Source of the DNA: Polyangiaceae bacterium
GTDB lineage: Bacteria > Myxococcota_A > Polyangia > Polyangiales > Polyangiaceae
Direction of reading: 5' to 3'
Length of the DNA: 64,000 bases
Assembly: GCA_025936115.1 (NCBI GenBank)
Contig: JAICTZ010000029.1
Location: 1-64,000 of the forward strand
Part shown: positions 46,046 to 55,398 of the stretch, piece after piece
How the letters are laid out: each line of letters opens with the position of its first letter
Numbering within the stretch: the stretch's first letter is position 1
Position numbers and translations under genes: made by a program
Notes under the pieces: generated by a model
What the model was told of the DNA's origin: nothing
The model's database searches: none
What the model saw: only the letters and a program-made list of their open reading frames with translations

Positions 46046-48784
46046 GTGAACCGGTTACTCTCCGCGCGCATTTTCCTCGGCACGCTCTTGCTCGTTGGCT
46101 GCGGGAACGGTTCTCACGGCGTTACCGCCGGAGGCGGCCATGACGCGGGCGGGGCGTCAGGCGTAGCCGGCGCTGCGCACGGCGGCGCTGCACACGGGGG
46201 TGCGTCGGGCAACAGCTCGAGCGCAGGCGGCGTCTCGGGAAACGGGCCGCTCGGCTCGGGCGGCGCGTCGGGCAAAGGCGCGGCTGGCTCGGGCGGAAGT
46301 GCTCAGGGCGGCGGAGCGGGTAAAGGCGCGGGCGGCGCGCCTCAGACCGGCGGCTCCTCCGGTCTGACGGGCGGCATGTCGGCGGGCGGCGGCGCGGGCA
46401 GCGCTGGCGCTCCACCGATGCCGGCACCCGGCGGCGGTAACCTCTACGACGGCGCGCGGTCGACCACGACGAGCTTCGACACCGGCTGGAAGTTCCATCT
46501 GGGCGACATCACGAGCGCGCAGGTGACGACGTTCGACGACAGCGCCTGGACCGAGCTCAACGTGCCGCACGACTACAGCATTTCGCAACCCTTCTCGCAA
46601 AACTCGGCCTCGGGCGCCGGGGGCGGCTACCTCGACGGCGGGACCGGCTGGTACCGGAAGTCGTTCTCTTTGCCGAGCTCCGCCTCGGACTCGCGCGTCT
46701 TCGTGCAGTTCGACGGCGTGTACATGGACAGCACCGTGTGGATGAACGGCACGCAGGTGTGCGCCCGCCCGTACGGTTTCATCTCGTTCGAATGCGACGT
46801 GACCTCGGCTGCGAAATTCGACGCCGCGAACGTGCTCGCGGTTCGAGTCAATAACCAGCTTCCGAGCAGTCGCTGGTATTCCGGCAGCGGCATCTACCGG
46901 CATGTCTGGCTCAAGACCGTGAACCCCGTGCGGGTCGCGTACACGGGCACGCACGTGACCACACCGCAAACCTCGGCGTCGAGCGCCAGCGTGAGCGTGA
47001 CCGTCACGGTTCAGAACGATACGGCGTCCTCTCAATCGGCGACGGTCGCAAGCTCGATCCGAGACGCTTCCGGCATGGAAGTCGCGGAGAACACGGCACC
47101 TGCGACTGCGGTCGCGGCGGGCAAAACGAGCGACGTAGCTCAGATGCTGATGGTGACGAACCCGGCGCTTTGGTCACTCACGTCGCCGACCTTGTACACG
47201 GTCGTCACCACGGTGTCGGTCGCTGGCACGGTCGTGGACACGTACACGACGCCGTTCGGGATCCGCAGCTTCGCGTTCGACGCCAACAAGGGTTTCACGC
47301 TGAACGGCGAGAGCGTGAAGCTCAACGGGACCTGCAACCATCACGACCTCGGCAGCTTGGGCGCGGCCGTCAATTTCCGCGCGATTCAGAAGCGTATGGA
47401 GCTGCTCAAGGAAATGGGCGTCAACGCGCTCCGCACCTCGCACAACCCGCCCGCGCCGGAGTTCCTGTATCTCGCCGACAGCATGGGCTTCCTCGTGATG
47501 GACGAGGCGTTCGACTGCTGGGACCAGTCGAAGGTCAAATACGACTACGCGCGCTTCTTCAAGCAATGGGGAACCGTCGACATCGCCGACATGGTCGCTC
47601 GGGATCGCAACCACCCGAGCATCATCATCTGGAGCATCGGCAACGAGATCCCGAACCCGAACCCCACGACCGCTCAAAGCCTGATGACGGCCGTGAAGAC
47701 GAAGGACGCGACGCGCGTCATCGCGCAGGCCTTCAACCCCTACAATTCCTCGACGGCCGCGGTGGAGGACCTGGTCGGCATCAACTACAACACGAACCTC
47801 TACGATTCGGTGCACTCGGGCAACGCGAGCTGGAAGATCTTCGCGAGCGAAACGTCCTCGGCCGTGCGGAGCCGCGGCATCTACAAGCTGCCCGTCACGT
47901 CGAACGTCCTCACCTCGAGCGACACGCAGTGCTCGTCTTACGACAACAGCATCGTCAGCTGGGGCGCGAGCGCCGAGCAGTCGTGGGTCAACGTCAACAC
48001 TCGCGCCTTCGTCGCCGGCGAGTTCATTTGGACCGGCTTCGACTACATCGGCGAGCCGACGCCGTACAGCTGGCCCGCCAAAAGCTCCTACTTCGGCGCG
48101 CTCGACACGGCTAACTTCCCGAAGGACATCTTCTATTTCTACAAGAGCCGCTGGGCCTACGCGGGCCCGCCGATGGTTCACGTCACGCCGATGGACTGGA
48201 CCTCATGGACGGCTGGGCAAGCGGTGCCGGTTTTCGTCTACAGCAACGCCGACAGCGTCGAGCTCTTCCTGAACGGAACCTCGCTCGGCTCGAAGAACGT
48301 CGTCGCGACCGCGGGCCAGCCGAACGCCGGTCACCTGTCGTGGACGGTCAATTTCGCGACGGGGACGCTCGAGGCGAAGGCGACGAAGGGCGGCATGGTC
48401 GTCGCGACGGACGAGGTGCAGACGGCGGGCGCGGCCGCGGCGATCGTCCTCAAGGCGGATCGCTCGATGATCACGGCCGATGGCCAGGACCTCGCGTTCG
48501 TCGAAGCCGACATAGTGGACGACAAGGGTGTCCTCGTCCCGCAGGCGGCTAGCGAGCTCACGTTCGCCGTCTCCGGAGCCGGCACCCTCGTCGGCGTGGA
48601 CAACGGCAATCCCATCGACCACGAATCCTACAAGGGCACCAAGATGGCCGCGTTCAGCGGGAAAGCGCTCGCGATCATCGAGTCTACGACGACGGCCGGG
48701 AGCGTCACCTTGACCGCGACGTCCGGCAGCGGAGGCACGGCGCTCACTTCGGGCTCGGTGATGATCACGACGCAAGCGCCTTGA
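46046..48784 (+). CDS. GH2 beta-galactosidase-like lipoprotein
   Basis: 912 residues from a GTG. Lipobox LVGC, Cys19, and a Gly/Ala arm to about residue 130. The sugar-binding domain has SFDTGWKFHLGD, WTELNVPHDYSI, GWYRKSFSLP and YMDSTVWMNG. An Ig-like domain and then the (beta/alpha)8 core carry NHHDLGSLGAAVNF, GVNALRTSHNPPAPEFLYLAD, acid/base Glu534 in SIGNEIP and nucleophile Glu602 in FASETSSAV. Two more beta domains follow, ending in ITTQAP. The SETSS spelling is typical of the bacterial GH2 beta-galactosidase branch; beta-galactosidase on xyloglucan or galactan side chains is the likeliest activity. Confidence 0.88.
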   Translation: MNRLLSARIFLGTLLLVGCGNGSHGVTAGGGHDAGGASGVAGAAHGGAAHGGASGNSSSAGGVSGNGPLGSGGASGKGAAGSGGSAQGGGAGKGAGGAPQTGGSSGLTGGMSAGGGAGSAGAPPMPAPGGGNLYDGARSTTTSFDTGWKFHLGDITSAQVTTFDDSAWTELNVPHDYSISQPFSQNSASGAGGGYLDGGTGWYRKSFSLPSSASDSRVFVQFDGVYMDSTVWMNGTQVCARPYGFISFECDVTSAAKFDAANVLAVRVNNQLPSSRWYSGSGIYRHVWLKTVNPVRVAYTGTHVTTPQTSASSASVSVTVTVQNDTASSQSATVASSIRDASGMEVAENTAPATAVAAGKTSDVAQMLMVTNPALWSLTSPTLYTVVTTVSVAGTVVDTYTTPFGIRSFAFDANKGFTLNGESVKLNGTCNHHDLGSLGAAVNFRAIQKRMELLKEMGVNALRTSHNPPAPEFLYLADSMGFLVMDEAFDCWDQSKVKYDYARFFKQWGTVDIADMVARDRNHPSIIIWSIGNEIPNPNPTTAQSLMTAVKTKDATRVIAQAFNPYNSSTAAVEDLVGINYNTNLYDSVHSGNASWKIFASETSSAVRSRGIYKLPVTSNVLTSSDTQCSSYDNSIVSWGASAEQSWVNVNTRAFVAGEFIWTGFDYIGEPTPYSWPAKSSYFGALDTANFPKDIFYFYKSRWAYAGPPMVHVTPMDWTSWTAGQAVPVFVYSNADSVELFLNGTSLGSKNVVATAGQPNAGHLSWTVNFATGTLEAKATKGGMVVATDEVQTAGAAAAIVLKADRSMITADGQDLAFVEADIVDDKGVLVPQAASELTFAVSGAGTLVGVDNGNPIDHESYKGTKMAAFSGKALAIIESTTTAGSVTLTATSGSGGTALTSGSVMITTQAP
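46049..46056. promoter_or_regulatory. LacI-type core AACCGGTT over the GH2 second codons
   Basis: The 8-bp palindrome AACCGGTT, equal to the core of the GH30 operator, spans codons 2-4 of the GH2 gene. It would block transcription if bound. Only the core is symmetric; flanks are not. Confidence 0.35.
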
Positions 48785-48797
48785 GCGCCGTCGAGCC

Positions 48798-49826
48798 TCA
48801 GTGTCCAAACGTGTGCGGGTCGAGCAGGAGCTCCCAAAACCGCGCAGTGGCGAGCGGCCCCTGGCTCTGAGTCACGAGCAACGCGCTACCGCGTGAATCG
48901 TTGACCAGAGTGGGCCCAGCCGTCGAGGTCACCGCGCCGCGCGCGAAAACCGACGACACCGCGGCCACGAACGACGGCAGGCCCGCAGCGAGGACGCTCA
49001 CCTGATCGGAAGCGACGTCGATGTCGTAAATTTTCGGCTGTTTCTCCGCAATCCACGAGCCGAAGACGTTGCTCGGCAGACCTGACCGGCGCGAGTCCGG
49101 CACGTCGTCCAACTGATCGTAGTAGGCGCTCACCTGAACGTAGCGCAAACGCGTGCTCACGATCAGATCAGCCCAGGGATCCATCTCGCCGTTCGGGTTC
49201 GACATCAGCGCGCCCGTGGAGCTGAGCGTGCCGAGCGACGACACGACGACGATTTTGTCGGCGATGCTGGGATCGAGCAGGTAGGCGTCCGCTACGTCGG
49301 TGAGCCGCCCGCCCGTCGCGACGGTGAGGGGGCGGTACGGCAAGCTGAGCTCGTTCGCGGTGGCGAGGATGAAGCGTGCGCCGTCGGAGCCGTTCGGCGT
49401 CGTGTCTTCGATCTTGCCGCTCGCGGGCGCTACGAGCAGGGCGCTGTCGCTCGGGATGACGCCCGCGCTCGGATCCGGCACGTCGAGCCCGCTGTCCTGC
49501 GCCGCAGTGAGGAGCCCGCGCCACCCCGTCACGTTCTCATCCATGTCCGGCCAGGGGGAATTCGCATTCACGACGACACCCACCAAGGGCGGCCCGCCGC
49601 CGTTGGCGAGCAGCACGGCGTACTCGCCTTGCCAATTGTCCTTGAAGCCGTCGTTCACGAGCACGAGCGGGTTACGCTCGTCGACCGGAAGGAGACCGTG
49701 GGGTCGGGTCGAGCCGGCATCGAGCGTCTCGGTGCATGCGCCAGTGCCCAAGGTGACACCGAGCGCGAAGGCGCACGCACGTAGCCAGTGCCGGGAAGCG
49801 TTCGACGGTTCTGAGCGGACGGGCAC
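48798..49826 (-). CDS. Nucleoside-hydrolase-like lipoprotein
   Basis: 342 residues from a GTG at 49826, chosen because CAGGGGACT gives a good ribosome site; the longer frame lacks one. The signal peptide ends TGAC, Cys31. The mature part begins PLVLVNDGFKDNWQGEYAVLLANGG, followed by LVGVVVNANSPWPDMDENV, and mid-protein PSDSALLVAPASGKIED and ATANELSLPYRPLTVATGGRLTD. This resembles the inosine-uridine nucleoside hydrolase fold but the Asp cluster (DxDxxxDD) is replaced by NDGFKDN. It may be an inactive or changed relative. It is divergent from the GH31 gene across a 156-base gap. Confidence 0.6.
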   Translation of the reverse strand: MPVRSEPSNASRHWLRACAFALGVTLGTGACTETLDAGSTRPHGLLPVDERNPLVLVNDGFKDNWQGEYAVLLANGGGPPLVGVVVNANSPWPDMDENVTGWRGLLTAAQDSGLDVPDPSAGVIPSDSALLVAPASGKIEDTTPNGSDGARFILATANELSLPYRPLTVATGGRLTDVADAYLLDPSIADKIVVVSSLGTLSSTGALMSNPNGEMDPWADLIVSTRLRYVQVSAYYDQLDDVPDSRRSGLPSNVFGSWIAEKQPKIYDIDVASDQVSVLAAGLPSFVAAVSSVFARGAVTSTAGPTLVNDSRGSALLVTQSQGPLATARFWELLLDPHTFGH

Positions 49827-49855
49827 AGTCCCCTGAATGCTGTCTCCGGCGGCGC

Positions 49856-49869
49856 TCGTGTGCACACGA
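49856..49869. promoter_or_regulatory. 14-bp palindrome between the nucleoside-hydrolase-like and GH31 genes
   Basis: TCGTGTGCACACGA is perfectly symmetric and lies in the divergent region, 30 bases from the minus-strand start and 114 from the plus-strand start. A separate hairpin (49912-49918 with 49935-49941) follows towards GH31. A dimeric regulator is a plausible user. Confidence 0.4.
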
Positions 49870-49982
49870 AAACGATGGCTTCGCGCGAAAGCGCCGAGCG
49901 ACGGCGGGGTCGCGCAGGAAAAAAGAAACGTGCCCCTGCGCACTTTCGTTACACTCCCGCTCCGCCGCCCGCAGAAGTGCTC

Positions 49983-52706
49983 ATGCGGATTCGCTCGGCG
50001 CTCGGCGTCACCAGTGTACTCGGGGGAGCTCTGTTCTTGGCGGGTTGCGGGTCAGACGAGCACGGCGGGAACAGCGGCAGCGCGGGCGGTGTGCCAGGGG
50101 CGGGCGGCATGGTGTCCCACGCGACTGGCGGTGCGGGACCTAGCGGCGGCGTTACGGGTAGCGGCGCCGCGGGGGGCACTGCCGGCGTGGGCGGCACCGG
50201 GGGCACGGGGGGTGCGGGCGGCTCGTCCCAGCCAGCGGGCGCGAGCGGAACCGGCGGGCTCAATGCGGCAGGGGGTGCGAGTGGGCGTGACGGAACGAGC
50301 GGACACGCGGGCGGCGCAGCGGCCGCGGGCGCGACGAGCTCTGGCGGCAGCGCGGCGGGCGGGAGTGCGGGCCTGGCGGGCGCTGGCGGCGGAGGTCAAG
50401 CGGGCGCCGGCGGCTCGATGCCGTTGACCTGCGCGAGCCCTGCCCCGACGGGCACGGCCTATGCGGTCGATACGCACGGCGTCACCTTCACGCTCACGGG
50501 CGGAAAGATGCGCGTCGAGGTCTGTAAGGAAGACATCATTCGCGTCGAATACACGAGCGCCTCGGCGATTCCGGACAAGACCTCGCTGTCCGTCAACGCC
50601 ATGTGGGCCGCGACGCCGTTCTGCGTCACCGAAGCTTCCGGGACGCTGACGATTGCGACGGCCCGCATCAAGGCCAAGGTCGACGAGAGCACGGGCATCG
50701 TCAGCTATACCGATGCGAGCGACCATGCGCTCGTCGCGGAAACGAGCAAGTCCACGGCGGCCGCAACGGTCGAAGGCGTCGCCACGAAGACGATCAAGAC
50801 GGCGTTCAGTTCGAGCGCCGACGAAGCCTTGTTCGGCCTCGGCCAGCACCAGGACAGCGTGCTCAACCGCAAGGGCACGAAGCGTCAGCTCCTGAACTCC
50901 AACACCGAGATCGATATTCCGCTCTTGGTATCGAACAAGGGCTACGGAATCTTGTGGGACAACTACTCCACCTCGAACTTCGACGGCACGGGCAGCACGT
51001 CGTACAGCTACTCGTCCGAGGCTGGGGACATGGTGGACTACTACTTCTTCTATGGTCCGAGCATCGATCAGGTGGTCGCGCTCTATCGCGTCACCACGGG
51101 CGCCCCGCCCTTGTTTCCCAAATGGGCGTACGGTCTGTTTCAGTCGAAGGACCACTACGGGAGCACGAAAGAGCTCATTGCCGTCAAGGACGGCTACCGC
51201 AACGCCAAGATCCCGGTCGACGTCATCGTGCAGGATTGGGATTATTGGGATCCGAACTCGTGGGGCTCCCACTACATGGATTCGTCGCGCTACGCCGATC
51301 CCGCGAGCCTCGTGACGACGATGCACGACGCCAACATTCACCTGATGATCTCGATTTGGCCGCTCTACCAATCGATGTCGAACCCGCCGACGGCAGGTGA
51401 TCAGGACAACTACAACGCGCTCAACGCCATCGGCGCGCTCATCCCGAGCGGCGGCTCGCATCACTTCTACGACACCTTCAGCGCGGCGGCGCGAACGCTC
51501 GTGTATCAACAGATTCACGACCGCCTGATCGCCAAATACGGCTGGGACGCCATTTGGGCCGACAACACGGAGCCGCAGGCGTACCCCGACTCCATCAACC
51601 CGAACGGCAACGGCCTGCGCGGCTTCACGACGGCGCTCGGCAAGGGGGCGCTCTACATCAACGCCTACCCGCTCCAGCACAACAAAGGTTTATACGAGGG
51701 CTGGCGCAGCGTCGGCCCCACGAACAAGCGCGTCTACGTGCTCACGCGCAGCGCGTTTGCCGGCCAGCAGCGCTACGCGGCCGGCGTCTGGTCAGGCGAC
51801 ATCAACGCCGAATGGGGCGTCTACACGGCACAGGTGCCCGCGGGCCTGAGCTACGCGGCCTCGGGGATGCCGTATTGGACGACCGACATCGGCGGCTACT
51901 TCGGCACGCCCACGGAGGAGCTCTTCACGCGCTGGTTCCAGTTCGGAGCGTTCTGCAGCACGTTCCGCATCCACGGCCAAGCCACCAAGGAACTCTACGG
52001 CTCGCAGTGGAGCGCGACCGGCAAAGCGAATCTGCTCGCCATCGACAGGCTGCACTATCGACTGATGCCGTACATCTATTCGCTCGCGTGGAAGATGACG
52101 AACGAAGGCTACACGCTGATGCGGCCGCTCGTGTTCGACTTCCAGAGCGACGCGATGGCGCTCGGCATCAAGGATCAATTCATGTACGGCCCGGCCTTCC
52201 TCGTGAGTCCCGTCACGACCCAGGGCGCCACCAGTCGTTCGGTGTACCTGCCCGCCGGCACTTGGTACGACTTCTGGACGGGCTCGACGACGAGCGGCGG
52301 CAGCAAGGTGACCGCCAGCGCTCCGCTCAGCCAGATCCCGCTGTACATCAAAGCCGGCTCGATCGTCCCCATGGGGCCGGACATCCAGTACGCGACCCAG
52401 AGCGCCGATCCCTTGGAGCTCAGGATTTACGGCGGCGGGGACGCTACCTTCACGCTGTACGAGGACGAGGGCGACGGCTACGCCTATGAAACCGGCGCGC
52501 ACGCCGAAATCACGTTCAACTGGAGCGAGGCCGCGAAGACGCTCAGCATCGGCGCACGGACGGGCACGTACACCGGCGTCATCGCCAAGCGCACCTTCAA
52601 CGTCGTTTGGGTCGGCGCGAGCCACGGCTCCGGCATCGATGCGACGGCGACGGCCGACAAGGTCGTGAGCTACGACGGCTCCGCGATCGTCGTGAACGCG
52701 CCGTAG
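49983..52706 (+). CDS. GH31 alpha-xylosidase/alpha-glucosidase-like lipoprotein
   Basis: 907 residues from the ATG at 49983; longer in-frame starts put 41 basic residues before the signal peptide. Lipobox LAGC, Cys22, with a Gly/Ala/Ser arm to about residue 145. The N-terminal beta domain has GVTFTLTGGKMRVEVC and LFGLGQHQD. The core has YGLFQSKDHYGS, QDWDYW, nucleophile Asp527 in IWADNTEP, acid/base Asp606 in VWSGDI and TTDIGGYFG. C-terminal beta domains end in a DUF5110-like part (YEDEGDGYAYETGAH). The W.DYW and IWADNTEP spelling fits alpha-xylosidases, but alpha-glucosidase or other activity is not excluded. Confidence 0.88.
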   Translation: MRIRSALGVTSVLGGALFLAGCGSDEHGGNSGSAGGVPGAGGMVSHATGGAGPSGGVTGSGAAGGTAGVGGTGGTGGAGGSSQPAGASGTGGLNAAGGASGRDGTSGHAGGAAAAGATSSGGSAAGGSAGLAGAGGGGQAGAGGSMPLTCASPAPTGTAYAVDTHGVTFTLTGGKMRVEVCKEDIIRVEYTSASAIPDKTSLSVNAMWAATPFCVTEASGTLTIATARIKAKVDESTGIVSYTDASDHALVAETSKSTAAATVEGVATKTIKTAFSSSADEALFGLGQHQDSVLNRKGTKRQLLNSNTEIDIPLLVSNKGYGILWDNYSTSNFDGTGSTSYSYSSEAGDMVDYYFFYGPSIDQVVALYRVTTGAPPLFPKWAYGLFQSKDHYGSTKELIAVKDGYRNAKIPVDVIVQDWDYWDPNSWGSHYMDSSRYADPASLVTTMHDANIHLMISIWPLYQSMSNPPTAGDQDNYNALNAIGALIPSGGSHHFYDTFSAAARTLVYQQIHDRLIAKYGWDAIWADNTEPQAYPDSINPNGNGLRGFTTALGKGALYINAYPLQHNKGLYEGWRSVGPTNKRVYVLTRSAFAGQQRYAAGVWSGDINAEWGVYTAQVPAGLSYAASGMPYWTTDIGGYFGTPTEELFTRWFQFGAFCSTFRIHGQATKELYGSQWSATGKANLLAIDRLHYRLMPYIYSLAWKMTNEGYTLMRPLVFDFQSDAMALGIKDQFMYGPAFLVSPVTTQGATSRSVYLPAGTWYDFWTGSTTSGGSKVTASAPLSQIPLYIKAGSIVPMGPDIQYATQSADPLELRIYGGGDATFTLYEDEGDGYAYETGAHAEITFNWSEAAKTLSIGARTGTYTGVIAKRTFNVVWVGASHGSGIDATATADKVVSYDGSAIVVNAP

Positions 52707-52762
52707 CACCGACAGCTCCGTAGAAAACGCGCGAAGCCGCTCCACGCGGGAGTCGCGCACCA

Positions 52763-52788
52763 CGCCGAAAGTATGGCGAAATTCGGCG
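52763..52788 (+). terminator. Hairpin after the GH31 gene
   Basis: CGCCGAA (52763-52769) and TTCGGCG (52782-52788) are complementary around a 12-base loop. The 200-base gap separates GH31 from the histidine kinase gene. No T-run follows. Confidence 0.35.
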
Positions 52789-52906
52789 GCGCACTCGCCC
52801 GGTCATCGCGGAGAATGGCGGGGGCGTGTTGGTGGTAACTTTCTGAATGCGATGAGCCTCGCTACGCGCAGGGACCGGCGGTGATGTCACGAGGGGGCAA
52901 GCCGTA

Positions 52907-55015
52907 ATGTCGCGGGAGGGCAGCGAGGAAATCGAGCGGCTCACTCGCCTCTACTCCGCGCTCAGCCATATCAACCAAGCGATCGTGCGCAGTCGAACGG
53001 ACATCGACCTGTTCGCACGGACCTGCGAGAGCCTCGTCGAGCAGGGGGGCTTCGGAATGGCTTGGATCGGGTGGCGCGATCCGGAAACGGAACAGCTCGT
53101 GCCCGTCGCAAGCGCGGGTGACAAACACGCGGTCCTCGAGAGCATCGAGATCTTCGCGGACGAGCGCGCGGAGGGTCGCGGTCCCTCGGGTTTGGCCTTT
53201 CGCGAGAACCGACCGTACATCTGCAACGATCTCTTCGCCGATCCAGTCACGATCCGCTGGCGTGGGGAGCTCTCGCGCCGGGGGTTCCGCTCCTTGGCGG
53301 CGCTGCCGATCCATCTGGGCGGCGCCGTCGCCGGAACGCTCAGCGTCTACGCCTGCGAGCTCGGGATCTTTCGCGACCAGGAAGTCGCGCTGCTCGTCGC
53401 AGCCGCTGCCGACCTCTCATTTGCGCTCGACAGTCACGCGCGGGAGGCGGCGCGGGAGCGAGCGGAAGCGACGCTCGAGAGCGAGCAGCGCTTGAACCGC
53501 GCGCTCGTCGAGGCCATGCCCGGCATCCTCTATCTCTACGACGAACACGGCCGCTTCCTGCGCTGGAACGCGAATTTCGAGCAGGTGTCCGGGTACTCGG
53601 CGGAGGAGATCAAAGGGATGCACCCGCTCGACTTCTTCCCCGCCGAGGAGAAGGGCCTACTCGAGCAGCGGATCGCCGAAGTCTTCGCCGCAGGCGAAGC
53701 CACGGTCGAAGCCAGTTTCGTGGCGAAAGACGGCCGCAGCGTGCCGTACTTTTTTACGGGCAAGCGGATCCTGCTCGACCGAGCTCCGCACCTCGTCGGC
53801 GTGGGAATAGACATTCACGAGCGGCGCCGCGCGGAGGATGCGCTGAAAAAGAGCGAGGAGCGGTATCGGACGACGCTCGATACGATGCTCGAAGCGTGTC
53901 AGCTCTTGGGCTTCGACTGGCGCTACCTGTACCTGAATCCCGCGGCCGCCAGCCACAACCGCCGGCCGAACGCCGAACTCTGCGGCCGGACCATGCAGGA
54001 GGCTTGGCCCGGGATTGAAGGCACCGAGGTCTTCGCGCTTCTCAAGCGGTGCATGGAGGAGCGAGTTGCAGCACACAGCGAGATCGAGTTCGCCTTTGCC
54101 GACGGGTTCAGGGCGTGGTTCGACGTGAGGGCACAACCCGTGCCCGAGGGGATCTTCATCGTGTCCATCGACATCAGCGAGCGCAAGAACGCGGAGCGAG
54201 CGCTGCGGGAGCTCAACGAGAACCTCGAGCGCAAGGTCGCCCAACGCACGCTCGAGCTCGAGACTGCGCGCGAGCGCGCGGAGGCGGCCGACCGCCTCAA
54301 GTCGGCGTTCCTCGCCACCATGTCGCATGAGCTTCGCACGCCCTTGAACTCGATCCTCGGATTCACGGGCATCGTCTTGAAAGGCATGGCCGGCCCACTC
54401 AATCCCGAGCAGAACAAACAGCTCGGCATGGTGCAGGGCAGCGCGCGGCATCTGCTCGATTTGATCAATGACGTGCTCGACATCTCGAAGATCGAGGCCG
54501 GACAGCTCGAAGTTCGGGTCGAGCCCTTCGATCTGCGTGCTTCCATCGAGCGCGTGAGCGCGTCCGTCGCGCCGCTCGTCGAGAAAAAGGGGCTCTCCTT
54601 GCGCGTCGCCATGCCCGAGCGCGTGGACGGGATCGTGAGCGACCGCCGGCGCGTCGAGCAGATCCTCATCAATCTGCTCCAGAACGCGATCAAGTTCACC
54701 GAGCGGGGCGAGGTGAGACTCACGGTCGATCTCGAAGGCGCGGCTGACCCGGCTCGGCCTTTGGAGCACCGACTGCGCTTGGTCGTCGCTGACACGGGCA
54801 TCGGCATGAAGGCAGAGGACCTGTCGCAGCTGTTCGTGCCCTTTCGTCAGCTCGACTCCGGGCTTCAACGTCAGCACGAGGGGACGGGACTCGGGCTCGC
54901 CATCTGCCGCCGGCTGGCAGAGCTGCTCGGCGGAACCATCCGCGCGGAGAGCGTTTGGGGAGAGGGAAGCACGTTCACGCTGCTCTTGCCGATGAAGCGA
55001 GGCGAACCTGCATGA
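52907..55015 (+). CDS. Sensor histidine kinase with GAF and PAS domains
   Basis: 702 residues; AGGGGGC lies ten bases before the ATG. Domain order: GAF (about 20-175, FGMAWIGWRDPETEQLVPVA and DLSFALDS), PAS (about 195-300, YLYDEHGRFLRWN), a second PAS (about 310-430, FDWRYLYLNP), a coiled coil, HisKA with His474 in MSHELRTPLNSILG, and HATPase with NLLQNAIKFTERG, GIGMKAEDL and GTGLGLAI. No membrane segment, so it senses inside the cell. It is the first of three genes joined by 4-base overlaps; the partner is likely the receiver just downstream. Confidence 0.92.
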   Translation: MSREGSEEIERLTRLYSALSHINQAIVRSRTDIDLFARTCESLVEQGGFGMAWIGWRDPETEQLVPVASAGDKHAVLESIEIFADERAEGRGPSGLAFRENRPYICNDLFADPVTIRWRGELSRRGFRSLAALPIHLGGAVAGTLSVYACELGIFRDQEVALLVAAAADLSFALDSHAREAARERAEATLESEQRLNRALVEAMPGILYLYDEHGRFLRWNANFEQVSGYSAEEIKGMHPLDFFPAEEKGLLEQRIAEVFAAGEATVEASFVAKDGRSVPYFFTGKRILLDRAPHLVGVGIDIHERRRAEDALKKSEERYRTTLDTMLEACQLLGFDWRYLYLNPAAASHNRRPNAELCGRTMQEAWPGIEGTEVFALLKRCMEERVAAHSEIEFAFADGFRAWFDVRAQPVPEGIFIVSIDISERKNAERALRELNENLERKVAQRTLELETARERAEAADRLKSAFLATMSHELRTPLNSILGFTGIVLKGMAGPLNPEQNKQLGMVQGSARHLLDLINDVLDISKIEAGQLEVRVEPFDLRASIERVSASVAPLVEKKGLSLRVAMPERVDGIVSDRRRVEQILINLLQNAIKFTERGEVRLTVDLEGAADPARPLEHRLRLVVADTGIGMKAEDLSQLFVPFRQLDSGLQRQHEGTGLGLAICRRLAELLGGTIRAESVWGEGSTFTLLLPMKRGEPA

Positions 55016-55398
55016 GCCGCTCCATTCTCCTCATCGAAGACAACGAGCAGAACCGCTACCTCCTCACCTTCTTGCTCGAGAAAAGCGGGTACCAGGTGCG
55101 AGTCGCCAGCGACGGCCCCGATGGCATCGAGGCCGCGCTAGCGTCCGTTCCCCTGCTGATTCTGCTCGATATCCAGCTGCCGCGGATGGATGGCTACGCG
55201 GTCGCGCGCGCCCTCAGACAGAATAGCGCGCTCGCCGCGGTCCCCATCGTAGCCGTGACCTCCTACGCCATGCCGGGCGATCGGGAGAAGGCGCTCGCTG
55301 CCGGCTGCACCGGCTACATCGAGAAGCCGATCAACCCGGACACGTTCGTGGCGGAAATGGAGCTCGCCTTGCCCAGATCGGGGGTCGGGGATCGATGA
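55012..55398 (+). CDS. Single-domain response regulator
   Basis: 128 residues, ATGA overlap with the kinase stop. A lone receiver: acidic pair in LIEDNEQNRY, phosphoacceptor Asp53 in LLDIQLPRMDG, Thr in AVTSYAMPGD and Lys in YIEKPINPD. No output domain follows. Such receivers relay phosphate or act by binding a partner (CheY- or DivK-like). Lying between two kinase genes it is well placed to carry phosphate from the first to the hybrid kinase. Confidence 0.92.
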   Translation: MSRSILLIEDNEQNRYLLTFLLEKSGYQVRVASDGPDGIEAALASVPLLILLDIQLPRMDGYAVARALRQNSALAAVPIVAVTSYAMPGDREKALAAGCTGYIEKPINPDTFVAEMELALPRSGVGDR

